Assembly: GCA_017745115.1 (NCBI GenBank)
Contig: JAGIAA010000014.1
Span: forward strand, 1 to 57,144
Length of the DNA stretch: 57,144 nt
Source: Sphingobium sp.
GTDB taxonomy: Bacteria > Pseudomonadota > Alphaproteobacteria > Sphingomonadales > Sphingomonadaceae
Direction of reading: 5' to 3'
Below, in pieces: positions 24,210-31,839 of the stretch. Both the position numbers and the translations under genes were made by a program. The notes under the pieces were generated by a model. That model had not been told where the DNA came from. It ran no database searches and was given only the letters and a program-made list of their open reading frames with translations. Position 1 is the stretch's first letter, and every line of letters begins with the position of its first letter.

Positions 24210-27200
24210 ATGTTCCTACGCTCCACGTTGCGGGCGCAAGTCGCGGTGTCGACTTTCGCCATGGCTCTCGCCTCTCTCTCTGCCGCCCCGGCCTTGGCCC
24301 AGGACGCGACGTCCGCCGAAGGCGCAGGCGACGCTGGTCCCGTTATCGTCGTCACCGGCTCGCGCATCGCGCGCCCGGAACTCTCCGCGCCCAATCCCGT
24401 GGTCAGGATCGACGCGGCGACGATCGAGGAATCAGGCAAGACCAATATCACTGACTTCCTGGTAGACTCGCCGGCCCTGCTCGGCTCGCAGACCAACATC
24501 TTTGCCGCCGGCTCCAATTTGACCAGCTCGCAGGATGTCGGCGTCAACAATCTCAACCTGCGCAATCTCGGTACGAACCGGACGCTGGTCCTGGTGGATG
24601 GCCGGCGTCATGTTGCCGGCTCACCCGGCAGCGCGGCCGTCGATACCAACACCATTCCGACCGACCTGATCGAGAACGTCGATGTTCTCACCGGCGGTGC
24701 CTCGGCGATTTACGGCGCGGATGGCGTTTCGGGCGTGGTGAACTTTATCCTCAAGAAGGATTTCGAAGGCCTTCGCCTGCGCGGCCAGGTCGGAATGTCG
24801 CAGCGCGGCGACGCAGTCACGCGCTTCGGCGCAGTGACCTGGGGTAAGAATTTCGCGGACGGCCGTGGCAACATCACGCTGAGCTACGAGTTCAACGAAG
24901 CGGATCAGTTCAGCCAGCGCGAGCGCCTGAACTACGGCAAGACCGGCCCGTCCTACGCGCTGGTGCGCAACAATGCTGACGGCACGCCTGGCAGCTCGGC
25001 AGATAATCCCAATGTCCCCGATCGCGTTCTGATGAACAACCTACTCTGGGCCGACAGCTCGATGGGCGGCGCGGTCGACCTGGACGGCGACGGTGTGCCC
25101 GACCGTACCGGTGAGGGGGGCATCTACGATCTCGGCACTTATGTGAAGGGCACAGCCTTTACCGTCGGCGGATCGAGCACGCCGCGCGAGAGCTATTTCG
25201 GTGACTACACGCCCTATACCCGCAAGAGCATCGCCAATGTGATGGGCCATTTCGAGGTGAGCCCGGCGCTGGAGATCTATGGCGAGGGCAAATATGTGAG
25301 CAGCTTTGCCTACACGCTCGCGCAGCCGACCTACGACTTCCTGACGGTATTGTTTGGGGACAACGCCTTTCTCAATCAGCGCTATGGCGCCGATGTGGTC
25401 GGCGATGCTTATGTCAGCCGCGACAATTTCGACTTCGGCATCCGCCAGTATGACATGCAGCGCGAGCTGTTTCGCACGGTGGTCGGTGCCCGGGGCGAGC
25501 TGTCGCCGCACCTGAAGTACGATCTCTCCTATGTGTTCGGCCAGTCGACACAGAAGGGCACCAACCATAACGATCGCATCACCGATCGCTATTATGCGGC
25601 GCTCGACGCCGTGGTCGGGCCCAATGGCAATGTCACCTGCCGCATCAACCTGCCGGGCGAGACGCAGATTCAGGCGTTCAGCTATAATGGCACGGTCAAC
25701 GGCACCTACGACGACAATACCGGACTTTATCTCGGCGCGCCGAAGACCTTCCAGCCGGGGCAGTGCATTCCGCTGAACATTCTCGGCCAGGGTTCGCCTT
25801 CGCAGGCGGCGCTCAACTTCGTGACGGTGACCCACAGCAATTGGGCACGTATCCGCCAACATGTCGTTTCAGGCGCGTTGACCGGCGACACTGGCGGCTT
25901 CTTCAGCCTGCCCGGCGGCCCGGTCGGCTTTGCTGTCGGCGGTGAATATCGCAAGGAGAGCAGCAATTTCGTGCCCTCCACCTATTCGCTCGGCGGGCTG
26001 CTGATGGACGACGCGCCTGCGCGAGTCGACAAGGGCAGCTTCGACGTCAAGGAAGTGTTCGGCGAGGTCAACCTGCCGATCCTGGCACGGGTGCCCTTCG
26101 CCTATGATCTTTCGCTGGGCGGTGCGCTGCGCTACTCCGACTATTCGAGCATCGGTAGTACGACGACGTGGAACGTGAACGGCACCTATTCGCCGGTTCG
26201 CGACATCACGTTCCGTGGCACATATTCGGAGGCCGTACGCGCACCGAACATCGTCGAGCTCTACGCCGGCGGTAGCGGCAGCTACGAGTTCATCAACGAT
26301 CCCTGCGGTCCGGAGCGGATCGCGGAGGGCACGCAGTATCGCGCCGTCAACTGCGCCGCAGCATTAAGCGCGTTGCACGTCGACCAGGGGACATTCGACC
26401 CAGCCAACGACGCGACATCGCCCGCCAATAGCAGCCTGCTCGGTTTCCAAGGCGGCAATCCGCAGCTGCAGGCGGAAACCGCAAAGACCTGGACTGCCGG
26501 CGTCGTCCTCCGCCCGGACTTCTTCCGCGGGTTCACGCTGACGGCCGACTGGTATGACATCCGTCTGAAGCAGGCGATCCAATATTCGACCGCCCAGGAC
26601 ATCGTCGACCTGTGCGTCGATCAGCCGACGCTGACCAACATCTATTGCAGTGTGGTCAGCCGCAGCCCGCTCACCGGCTATGTTTCGTCCTTCACGATCA
26701 TCCCGCAGAATGTGGCCGCCTTCCAGACAGCAGGCCTCGACGTGACGCTGAACTACAGCTTCTCGCCCTCGCCGGCCTGGGGCCGCTTCAACGTCCGCGC
26801 GGTCGGCAACTATCTGCATAAGCTGACCTTCGTTCCGTCGGTCGGTGCAGATCCCAAGGATGAGCGGGATTCGCCCGCCTATCCGGCGCCGAAGTTCAGC
26901 GCGAACTTCGATCTGACCTGGACCAAGGGTCCGTTCACGATGAACTATGGGATCAACTGGTTCTCGAAGACGCGGCGCGTCACCCGCGAGCAGGAAGCGG
27001 CCAATCCCGACTACGCCGAGGCGAAGTACATCTGGTATCGCGAACGCTGGGAGCACGAGCTGTACATGAGCTACGCGGTGCTGAAGGATAAGCTCGACGT
27101 CTATGTCGGTGTCACCAATCTCTGGGACCGCAAGCCCGACGATGGCGCAGTCGCTTATCCGGTCAGTGCGGTTGGCCGCGCCTTCTACCTGGGCGTGAAG

Positions 27201-27215
27201 ACCAAGCTCTTCTGA
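24210..27215 (+). CDS. TonB-dependent outer-membrane receptor
   Basis: 1001 residues. Signal peptide 1-30 (ends APALAQ). TonB-box-like IVVTG at 46-50. Plug (about 55-190) with NLRNLGTNRTLVLVDGRR and YGADGVSGVVNFILKKDFEG, the style common in sphingomonad receptors. The beta-barrel ends in KTKLF with a terminal Phe. Substrate unknown; no transporter or enzyme partner lies beside it, unlike the receptor at 3046. A strong terminator follows, so it is transcribed alone. Confidence 0.93.
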   Translation: MFLRSTLRAQVAVSTFAMALASLSAAPALAQDATSAEGAGDAGPVIVVTGSRIARPELSAPNPVVRIDAATIEESGKTNITDFLVDSPALLGSQTNIFAAGSNLTSSQDVGVNNLNLRNLGTNRTLVLVDGRRHVAGSPGSAAVDTNTIPTDLIENVDVLTGGASAIYGADGVSGVVNFILKKDFEGLRLRGQVGMSQRGDAVTRFGAVTWGKNFADGRGNITLSYEFNEADQFSQRERLNYGKTGPSYALVRNNADGTPGSSADNPNVPDRVLMNNLLWADSSMGGAVDLDGDGVPDRTGEGGIYDLGTYVKGTAFTVGGSSTPRESYFGDYTPYTRKSIANVMGHFEVSPALEIYGEGKYVSSFAYTLAQPTYDFLTVLFGDNAFLNQRYGADVVGDAYVSRDNFDFGIRQYDMQRELFRTVVGARGELSPHLKYDLSYVFGQSTQKGTNHNDRITDRYYAALDAVVGPNGNVTCRINLPGETQIQAFSYNGTVNGTYDDNTGLYLGAPKTFQPGQCIPLNILGQGSPSQAALNFVTVTHSNWARIRQHVVSGALTGDTGGFFSLPGGPVGFAVGGEYRKESSNFVPSTYSLGGLLMDDAPARVDKGSFDVKEVFGEVNLPILARVPFAYDLSLGGALRYSDYSSIGSTTTWNVNGTYSPVRDITFRGTYSEAVRAPNIVELYAGGSGSYEFINDPCGPERIAEGTQYRAVNCAAALSALHVDQGTFDPANDATSPANSSLLGFQGGNPQLQAETAKTWTAGVVLRPDFFRGFTLTADWYDIRLKQAIQYSTAQDIVDLCVDQPTLTNIYCSVVSRSPLTGYVSSFTIIPQNVAAFQTAGLDVTLNYSFSPSPAWGRFNVRAVGNYLHKLTFVPSVGADPKDERDSPAYPAPKFSANFDLTWTKGPFTMNYGINWFSKTRRVTREQEAANPDYAEAKYIWYRERWEHELYMSYAVLKDKLDVYVGVTNLWDRKPDDGAVAYPVSAVGRAFYLGVKTKLF

Positions 27216-27240
27216 GCCGCCGATCATCGATCGAATGGGA

Positions 27241-27270
27241 GGCCGGCGCGCGAAAGCGTGCCGGCCTTTT
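27241..27270 (+). terminator. rho-independent terminator
   Basis: GGCCGGCGCGC (27241-27251) pairs with GCGTGCCGGCC (27256-27266, one G-U pair) around a GAAA loop, followed by TTTT. Ends the receptor transcript. Confidence 0.88.
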
Positions 27271-27339
27271 CTTGTCTGCGCCGCAAGAAGCCGCGCCACG
27301 GCTTGTCTCATGCGGCGGAGCCTCGTAAGCCCTCGCGTG

Positions 27340-29688
27340 ATGTCACTTTCGCCGATCGTTCTCGCGCTCGTCGGTGCGCTGCTCGCGGCCTGGCTGATCC
27401 TTGCCTGCTGGGCCATCGTGACCGGTCTTTCCATGCGCCGCGCGGCGCGGCAGGCGCGCTACCAGACGACCCGGCTCGGCGCATTGCTGCAATCAGCCCC
27501 GGCCATTCCCGTGCTCATCCGGCCGGACGGGCGTATCGAGGCGCCGGAGCGCCTGGCAAGCTGGCTCGGCCGCGACGGCCTGCCGGTCTATCTGTCCGAG
27601 CTGCTGGACGAAAATGGCGGACTCGAGCCCGACGACGCGAAGGAACTGGCGGCCGACATCAAGGCCGCGCAGCGTGGCGGCAAGGCATTCGTGCTGCCGG
27701 TGCGGGCGCGGGGATCCAGTCGGACGCTGCTGGTGCGCGGCGGGCCGGCCGAGCGCGAGCTGGCGGGTCACGGCGCGATCGTCCTGTGGATCTTCGATGC
27801 GACCGAGAGTCAGTCGAGCATCGAGGATCTGCGGGGACAGGTCGGCCGCTACCGCGATGCCCTGGAGGCCCTGTCCGGCGTGATCGAGGCGGCGCCCATG
27901 CCGGTCTGGCACCGTACGCCCGACCAGCGTCTCAGCCTCGTCAACAGCGCTTATGTGCATGCGGTCGATGCCAAGTCGGCACAGCAGGTGATCGAACAGG
28001 GCGTCGAGCTCATCGAGTCCGTGGACGGCGTTTCGCCGGGCGCCAATGCCGCGCTGGTGGCCGATGCGCAGGCGCCCAGTTCGCGCATGGTGCCGGTCAC
28101 CATCGACGGCGAGCGGCGGCTGATGCGCGTGGTCGACGTGCCCCTCGGCCCGGCCGGCGTCGCGGGCTATGCCATCGACATGCACGAGCTGGAAGAGGCG
28201 CGCGCCGAGCTCAAGCACCTCGTCCAGGCCAATCGCGACATGCTCGACCGCCTGTCTGCAGGTGTCGCGCAGTTCGGTCCGGACCATAAGCTGCAATTCT
28301 GCAACCAGCCGTTCCTCAGCATCTTCGGTCTCAAGCCCGACCAGGCCTCGGCCGACACCGATTTCGACCGTGTGCTGGACGCGATGCGCGACGCTGGCCT
28401 GGTCCCCGAGACGCCGGATTTCCCGGCCTGGCGCAAGGCGCGGCGTCAATGGTTCCTTTCGCCGAATGCTCTGGAGGAGAACTGGCTGCTGCGCGACGGC
28501 GTGCACTTGCGCGTCTACGCCCAACCGCTGCCGGACGGCGGCTTGCTGCTGATCTTCGAGGACCGCACCGAGCATGTCCAACTGGCCAGCTCGCGCGACA
28601 CGCTGCTGCGCGTCCGCAACGCGACGCTCGACAATCTGTTCGAGGCCATTGCCGTTTTTGCCTCTGACGGACGGCTGCACCTATGGAACAGCAAGTTCCG
28701 CCAGATCTGGTCGGTGCAGGAAGCGCTGCTGACGCAGCATCCGCGCGTCGACGACCTGATGGCGGCGCTGTCGGACCGTCTCTCCCGCCCGCAGCAGGCG
28801 AGCCTAGTCCACCAGCTCATCCGCGCCGCGACCGTAGAACGGCGCCAGCGCGGCGGCCGCATCGCCTTTGCAGACGGGCGCTATTTCGAGTTCGCCGCCA
28901 TTCCGCTGCCGGATGGCAATGCGCTGTTCGTGATGCTGGACATCAGCGACAGCCGCCGCATCGAACAGGCGCTGCGCGACCGCAACGAAGCGCTGGAAGA
29001 CGCCGACCGCGTCAAGACCGCGTTCGTCTCCAACATGAGCTATGAGCTTCGTACGCCGCTCACGTCGATCGTGGGATTCGCGCAGATGATGCAGGCGGGG
29101 CTTGCCGGTGAACTGCCGCAGCAGTCGGCCGATTATGTGGACGCGATCATCGACAGCACCAACAAGCTCGCCAAGCTGATCGAGAATGTACTCGATCTGA
29201 CCCAGGGCGCCGCCGGTGGCCTGCCGATCGAGCATCGGCCGATCGACATGGAAGCGCTGGTCCGCGAAATCGCCCATGGCTTCGAGGAGCGTGCCGCGGC
29301 GAAAGGGATCAGTATCACGCTTGCCCTGCAGGCCAGCTTCGGCGCGATCCAGGGGGACGAGCGGCGCATTCGCCAGTCGATCGAGCATCTGATCGAAAAT
29401 GCCGTCAATTATGTCGGCAAGAAGGGACGCGTGCTCGTCCATGGCGACGGCAACCAACACGGCGTCCGCATCGTCGTTTCCGACAATGGCCCGGGCATCG
29501 AAGCCAAGCTCCAGCCGCGCATTTTCGATACATTCTCGCGTTTCGGGCGCACCGCGGACGGCCGCTCCAGTGGTCTGGGCCTGCCGCTCGTCCGCCAGTT
29601 CGTCGAAGCACATGGCGGCAGCGTGACGCTCGTATCCGAACAGGGGCAGGGCACCATCGTCACGATCAGCCTGCCGCGCGACGCGTGA
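27340..29688 (+). CDS. divL: DivL-type PAS pseudo-histidine kinase (Tyr in place of the phospho-His)
   Basis: 782 residues from the ATG at 27340; an ATG at 27310 is possible. N-terminal membrane segment (about 4-28), then PAS-like domains over about 45-530, then HisKA and HATPase. The H-box reads NMSYELRTPL: Tyr568 replaces the phosphorylated His. The ATPase part keeps the N-box (ENAVNYV), DNGPGIE and GLGLPLV. Caulobacter DivL has the same His-to-Tyr change at Tyr550 and a similar length, and acts in the CckA-CtrA cell-cycle relay by binding response regulators. Its 3' end overlaps tsaE (GTGA). First gene of a seven-gene run. Confidence 0.9.
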   Translation: MSLSPIVLALVGALLAAWLILACWAIVTGLSMRRAARQARYQTTRLGALLQSAPAIPVLIRPDGRIEAPERLASWLGRDGLPVYLSELLDENGGLEPDDAKELAADIKAAQRGGKAFVLPVRARGSSRTLLVRGGPAERELAGHGAIVLWIFDATESQSSIEDLRGQVGRYRDALEALSGVIEAAPMPVWHRTPDQRLSLVNSAYVHAVDAKSAQQVIEQGVELIESVDGVSPGANAALVADAQAPSSRMVPVTIDGERRLMRVVDVPLGPAGVAGYAIDMHELEEARAELKHLVQANRDMLDRLSAGVAQFGPDHKLQFCNQPFLSIFGLKPDQASADTDFDRVLDAMRDAGLVPETPDFPAWRKARRQWFLSPNALEENWLLRDGVHLRVYAQPLPDGGLLLIFEDRTEHVQLASSRDTLLRVRNATLDNLFEAIAVFASDGRLHLWNSKFRQIWSVQEALLTQHPRVDDLMAALSDRLSRPQQASLVHQLIRAATVERRQRGGRIAFADGRYFEFAAIPLPDGNALFVMLDISDSRRIEQALRDRNEALEDADRVKTAFVSNMSYELRTPLTSIVGFAQMMQAGLAGELPQQSADYVDAIIDSTNKLAKLIENVLDLTQGAAGGLPIEHRPIDMEALVREIAHGFEERAAAKGISITLALQASFGAIQGDERRIRQSIEHLIENAVNYVGKKGRVLVHGDGNQHGVRIVVSDNGPGIEAKLQPRIFDTFSRFGRTADGRSSGLGLPLVRQFVEAHGGSVTLVSEQGQGTIVTISLPRDA

Positions 29689-30140
29689 CCGGGGCAATTC
29701 ACTTACAGACGGCCGCCGACGTCGAAGGTCTCGGCGCGCGCCTGGCAGAGGTGCTGCGGGCAGGGGACGTCGTCCTGCTGAGTGGCGGCCTGGGCGCGGG
29801 CAAGACGACCCTGGCGCGGGGACTGTTGCGCGGACTGGGTCTCGAAGGAGGAGCGCCGAGCCCAACATTTGCGATCCTGCAGGGCTATGAGCCGCCGGAT
29901 GTCACGCTTCCGGTGGGACATGTCGACCTCTATCGGCTGGAGAGTCCGGATGAACTGGACGAGCTCGGGCTCGATGACTGGCTGGGCGACGGCGCCCTCG
30001 TCATCGAGTGGCCGGACCGGTTGGGCGGACGTTTCAGGGATATCGGCCTCGCGTTGCAACTGGCCGTCGCGGCGGACGGTGGGCGTCTCTTGACAGCGCA
30101 CGTCCCGGCAGCTTGGGAAGGCCGATGGCCGCTCAAATGA
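29685..30140 (+). CDS. tsaE: tRNA t6A biosynthesis ATPase TsaE
   Basis: 151 residues. Walker A GGLGAGKTTLARG (about 34-46), PSPTFAI switch and HVDLYRLESPDELDELGLDDW are the TsaE family signature. It is the ATPase subunit for threonylcarbamoyl-adenosine modification of tRNA position 37. The start is a GTG at 29685 overlapping the divL stop; it overlaps amgK by 16 bp. Confidence 0.95.
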   Translation: MTGAIHLQTAADVEGLGARLAEVLRAGDVVLLSGGLGAGKTTLARGLLRGLGLEGGAPSPTFAILQGYEPPDVTLPVGHVDLYRLESPDELDELGLDDWLGDGALVIEWPDRLGGRFRDIGLALQLAVAADGGRLLTAHVPAAWEGRWPLK

Positions 30141-31117
30141 TTCCGCCCGCGGGCGCACCGCAATTCCTCGCCGACGCAGGGTGGGAGGGCGCGCAGATCC
30201 TGCCACTGGCCGGCGATGCGTCCTTTCGGCGCTATTTTCGTGTCGTGGATGATGGCCGGCGTGCGGTTCTGATGGATGCGCCGCCGCCGCATGAAGACCC
30301 GCGGCCCTTCGTGTCGGTGGCCGAATGGCTCTGTGGCCACGGATTTGCGGCACCGACGATCCTCGCGCGCGATCTCGATGAAGGCTTGCTGCTGCTCGAG
30401 GATTTCGGGGACGCGCGGCTGCGTGAGCATCTCGACGAGGCGCCGCAGGACGAAACCGCGCTTTATGCACGCGCGGTCGACCTGCTCGCCGACCTGCATC
30501 GTCTGCCCGCGCAGGCCGGGCTGCCGCCCTATGACCGCGAGGTGTACCAGCGCGAGGCCGGGCTGCTGACGGAATGGTTCGCGCCAGCGGCCGGGCTCGA
30601 CGTCGATGCCGCCGCTTATGCTGCTGCGTGGGATGCCGTGTTGCCGATTGTCGAACGGGATGCCGCACCCATTGTCTCGGTGTTGCGCGACTATCATGCC
30701 GAGAACATCATGCTGTTGCCGGACCTCGCGCACTCGCATGGGCTCGGCTTACTCGACTTCCAGGATGCGCTGGCCGGCCACCCGGCCTATGATCTCGTCT
30801 CGCTGCTGCAAGACGCCCGCCGCGACGTCTCGCCGCAGGTCGAGCGCGCCATGCTCGACCGATATATGGAAGCGGCGCCAGTCTCGGCCGATTTCGAAGC
30901 GGCCTATGCCGTGCTCGGCGCCCAGCGCAACGCGAAGATCATCGGCATCTTCACGCGTCTCTGGAAGCGCGACGGCAAGCCGCGCTACCTCGCTTACCTG
31001 CCGCGCATGTGGGGCCTGTTGGAGCGCGATCTCGCCCATCCGGCCCTGGCGCCCGTCGCCGACTGGTTTGCGGCCAACATCCCGGCCGAAGCACGCGGCG
31101 AGCTCGCCGCCCAATGA
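30125..31117 (+). CDS. amgK: N-acetylmuramate/N-acetylglucosamine anomeric kinase AmgK
   Basis: 330 residues from the ATG at 30125. Aminoglycoside-phosphotransferase fold: DASFRRYFRV near the N-terminus, catalytic loop DYHAENIML (about 193-201) and metal-binding LDFQDALAGHPAYDL. In Pseudomonas and Caulobacter the AmgK-MurU pair returns recovered MurNAc to UDP-MurNAc, bypassing de novo synthesis. Direct overlap with murU (ATGA) supports this assignment rather than antibiotic resistance. Confidence 0.88.
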   Translation: MAAQMIPPAGAPQFLADAGWEGAQILPLAGDASFRRYFRVVDDGRRAVLMDAPPPHEDPRPFVSVAEWLCGHGFAAPTILARDLDEGLLLLEDFGDARLREHLDEAPQDETALYARAVDLLADLHRLPAQAGLPPYDREVYQREAGLLTEWFAPAAGLDVDAAAYAAAWDAVLPIVERDAAPIVSVLRDYHAENIMLLPDLAHSHGLGLLDFQDALAGHPAYDLVSLLQDARRDVSPQVERAMLDRYMEAAPVSADFEAAYAVLGAQRNAKIIGIFTRLWKRDGKPRYLAYLPRMWGLLERDLAHPALAPVADWFAANIPAEARGELAAQ

Positions 31118-31839
31118 GCACAGTGATCGAGACCGCGATGCTGATGGCGGCGGGCCTCGGCAAACGGATGCGTCCGCTGACCGCGACCCGGCCCAAGCCG
31201 CTCATCAGGGTGGCGGGGCAGGCGCTCATCGATCATGCGCTGAACAGGATTGAGGAAGCGGGCATTCGGCGCACGATCGTCAATGTCCATTATCTCGCCG
31301 ATGCGATCGAAGGACATTTGAAGTCGCGCGCGGGACGAACCGGTGCCGACTATATCGTCTCGGACGAGCGCGCTCGGCTGCTCGAGACGGGCGGTGGGCT
31401 TATCAAGGCACTGCCGCTTCTCGGCGACAAACCGTTTCTCTGCGCCAATAGCGACAATCTCTGGATCAACGGCCCGGTCGATTCCATCCGCGCCCTCGCC
31501 GGGCGCTGGGACGACGAGACGATGGACGCGCTGTTGCTCATGGTTCCGCATGCCCGCGCCACGGGCAACGGCGGACCGGGCGACTTCCGCATGGATCCGC
31601 GCGGACGGCTCTCGCGCCGCAGCCCGGGCAAGATCGCGCCCTTCGTCTTCACCGGCGTGCAAATCCTGTCGCCGCGGCTGATCGTCGATCCGCCATCCGA
31701 CGTCTTCTCGACCAACATCTTCTGGGACCGCGCCATTGCCGCGGGCCGCGCTTATGGTTTCGTCCATCCGGGCCTGTGGTTCGACGTCGGCAGGCCCGAA
31801 TCCATTCCGCTGGTCGAGGCAGCGATCGGCAGTGGCTGA
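31114..31839 (+). CDS. murU: MurNAc-1-phosphate uridylyltransferase MurU
   Basis: 241 residues. Nucleotidyltransferase motif MAAGLGKRMRPLTATRPKPL (about 10-29) and the sugar-binding FLCANSDNLW segment. It uses UTP and MurNAc-1-phosphate to make UDP-MurNAc, the step after AmgK. Overlaps amgK by 4 bp and addB by 8 bp. Confidence 0.9.
   Translation: MSTVIETAMLMAAGLGKRMRPLTATRPKPLIRVAGQALIDHALNRIEEAGIRRTIVNVHYLADAIEGHLKSRAGRTGADYIVSDERARLLETGGGLIKALPLLGDKPFLCANSDNLWINGPVDSIRALAGRWDDETMDALLLMVPHARATGNGGPGDFRMDPRGRLSRRSPGKIAPFVFTGVQILSPRLIVDPPSDVFSTNIFWDRAIAAGRAYGFVHPGLWFDVGRPESIPLVEAAIGSG

Noticed and set aside
27340..29688. Ordinary hybrid or PAS histidine kinase
   Set aside because: The phospho-acceptor His is Tyr, and length, membrane anchor and gene context fit DivL.
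30125..31117. Aminoglycoside phosphotransferase (antibiotic resistance)
   Set aside because: The fold fits, but direct overlap with a MurU-type nucleotidyltransferase and the tsaE context indicate AmgK of murein recycling.
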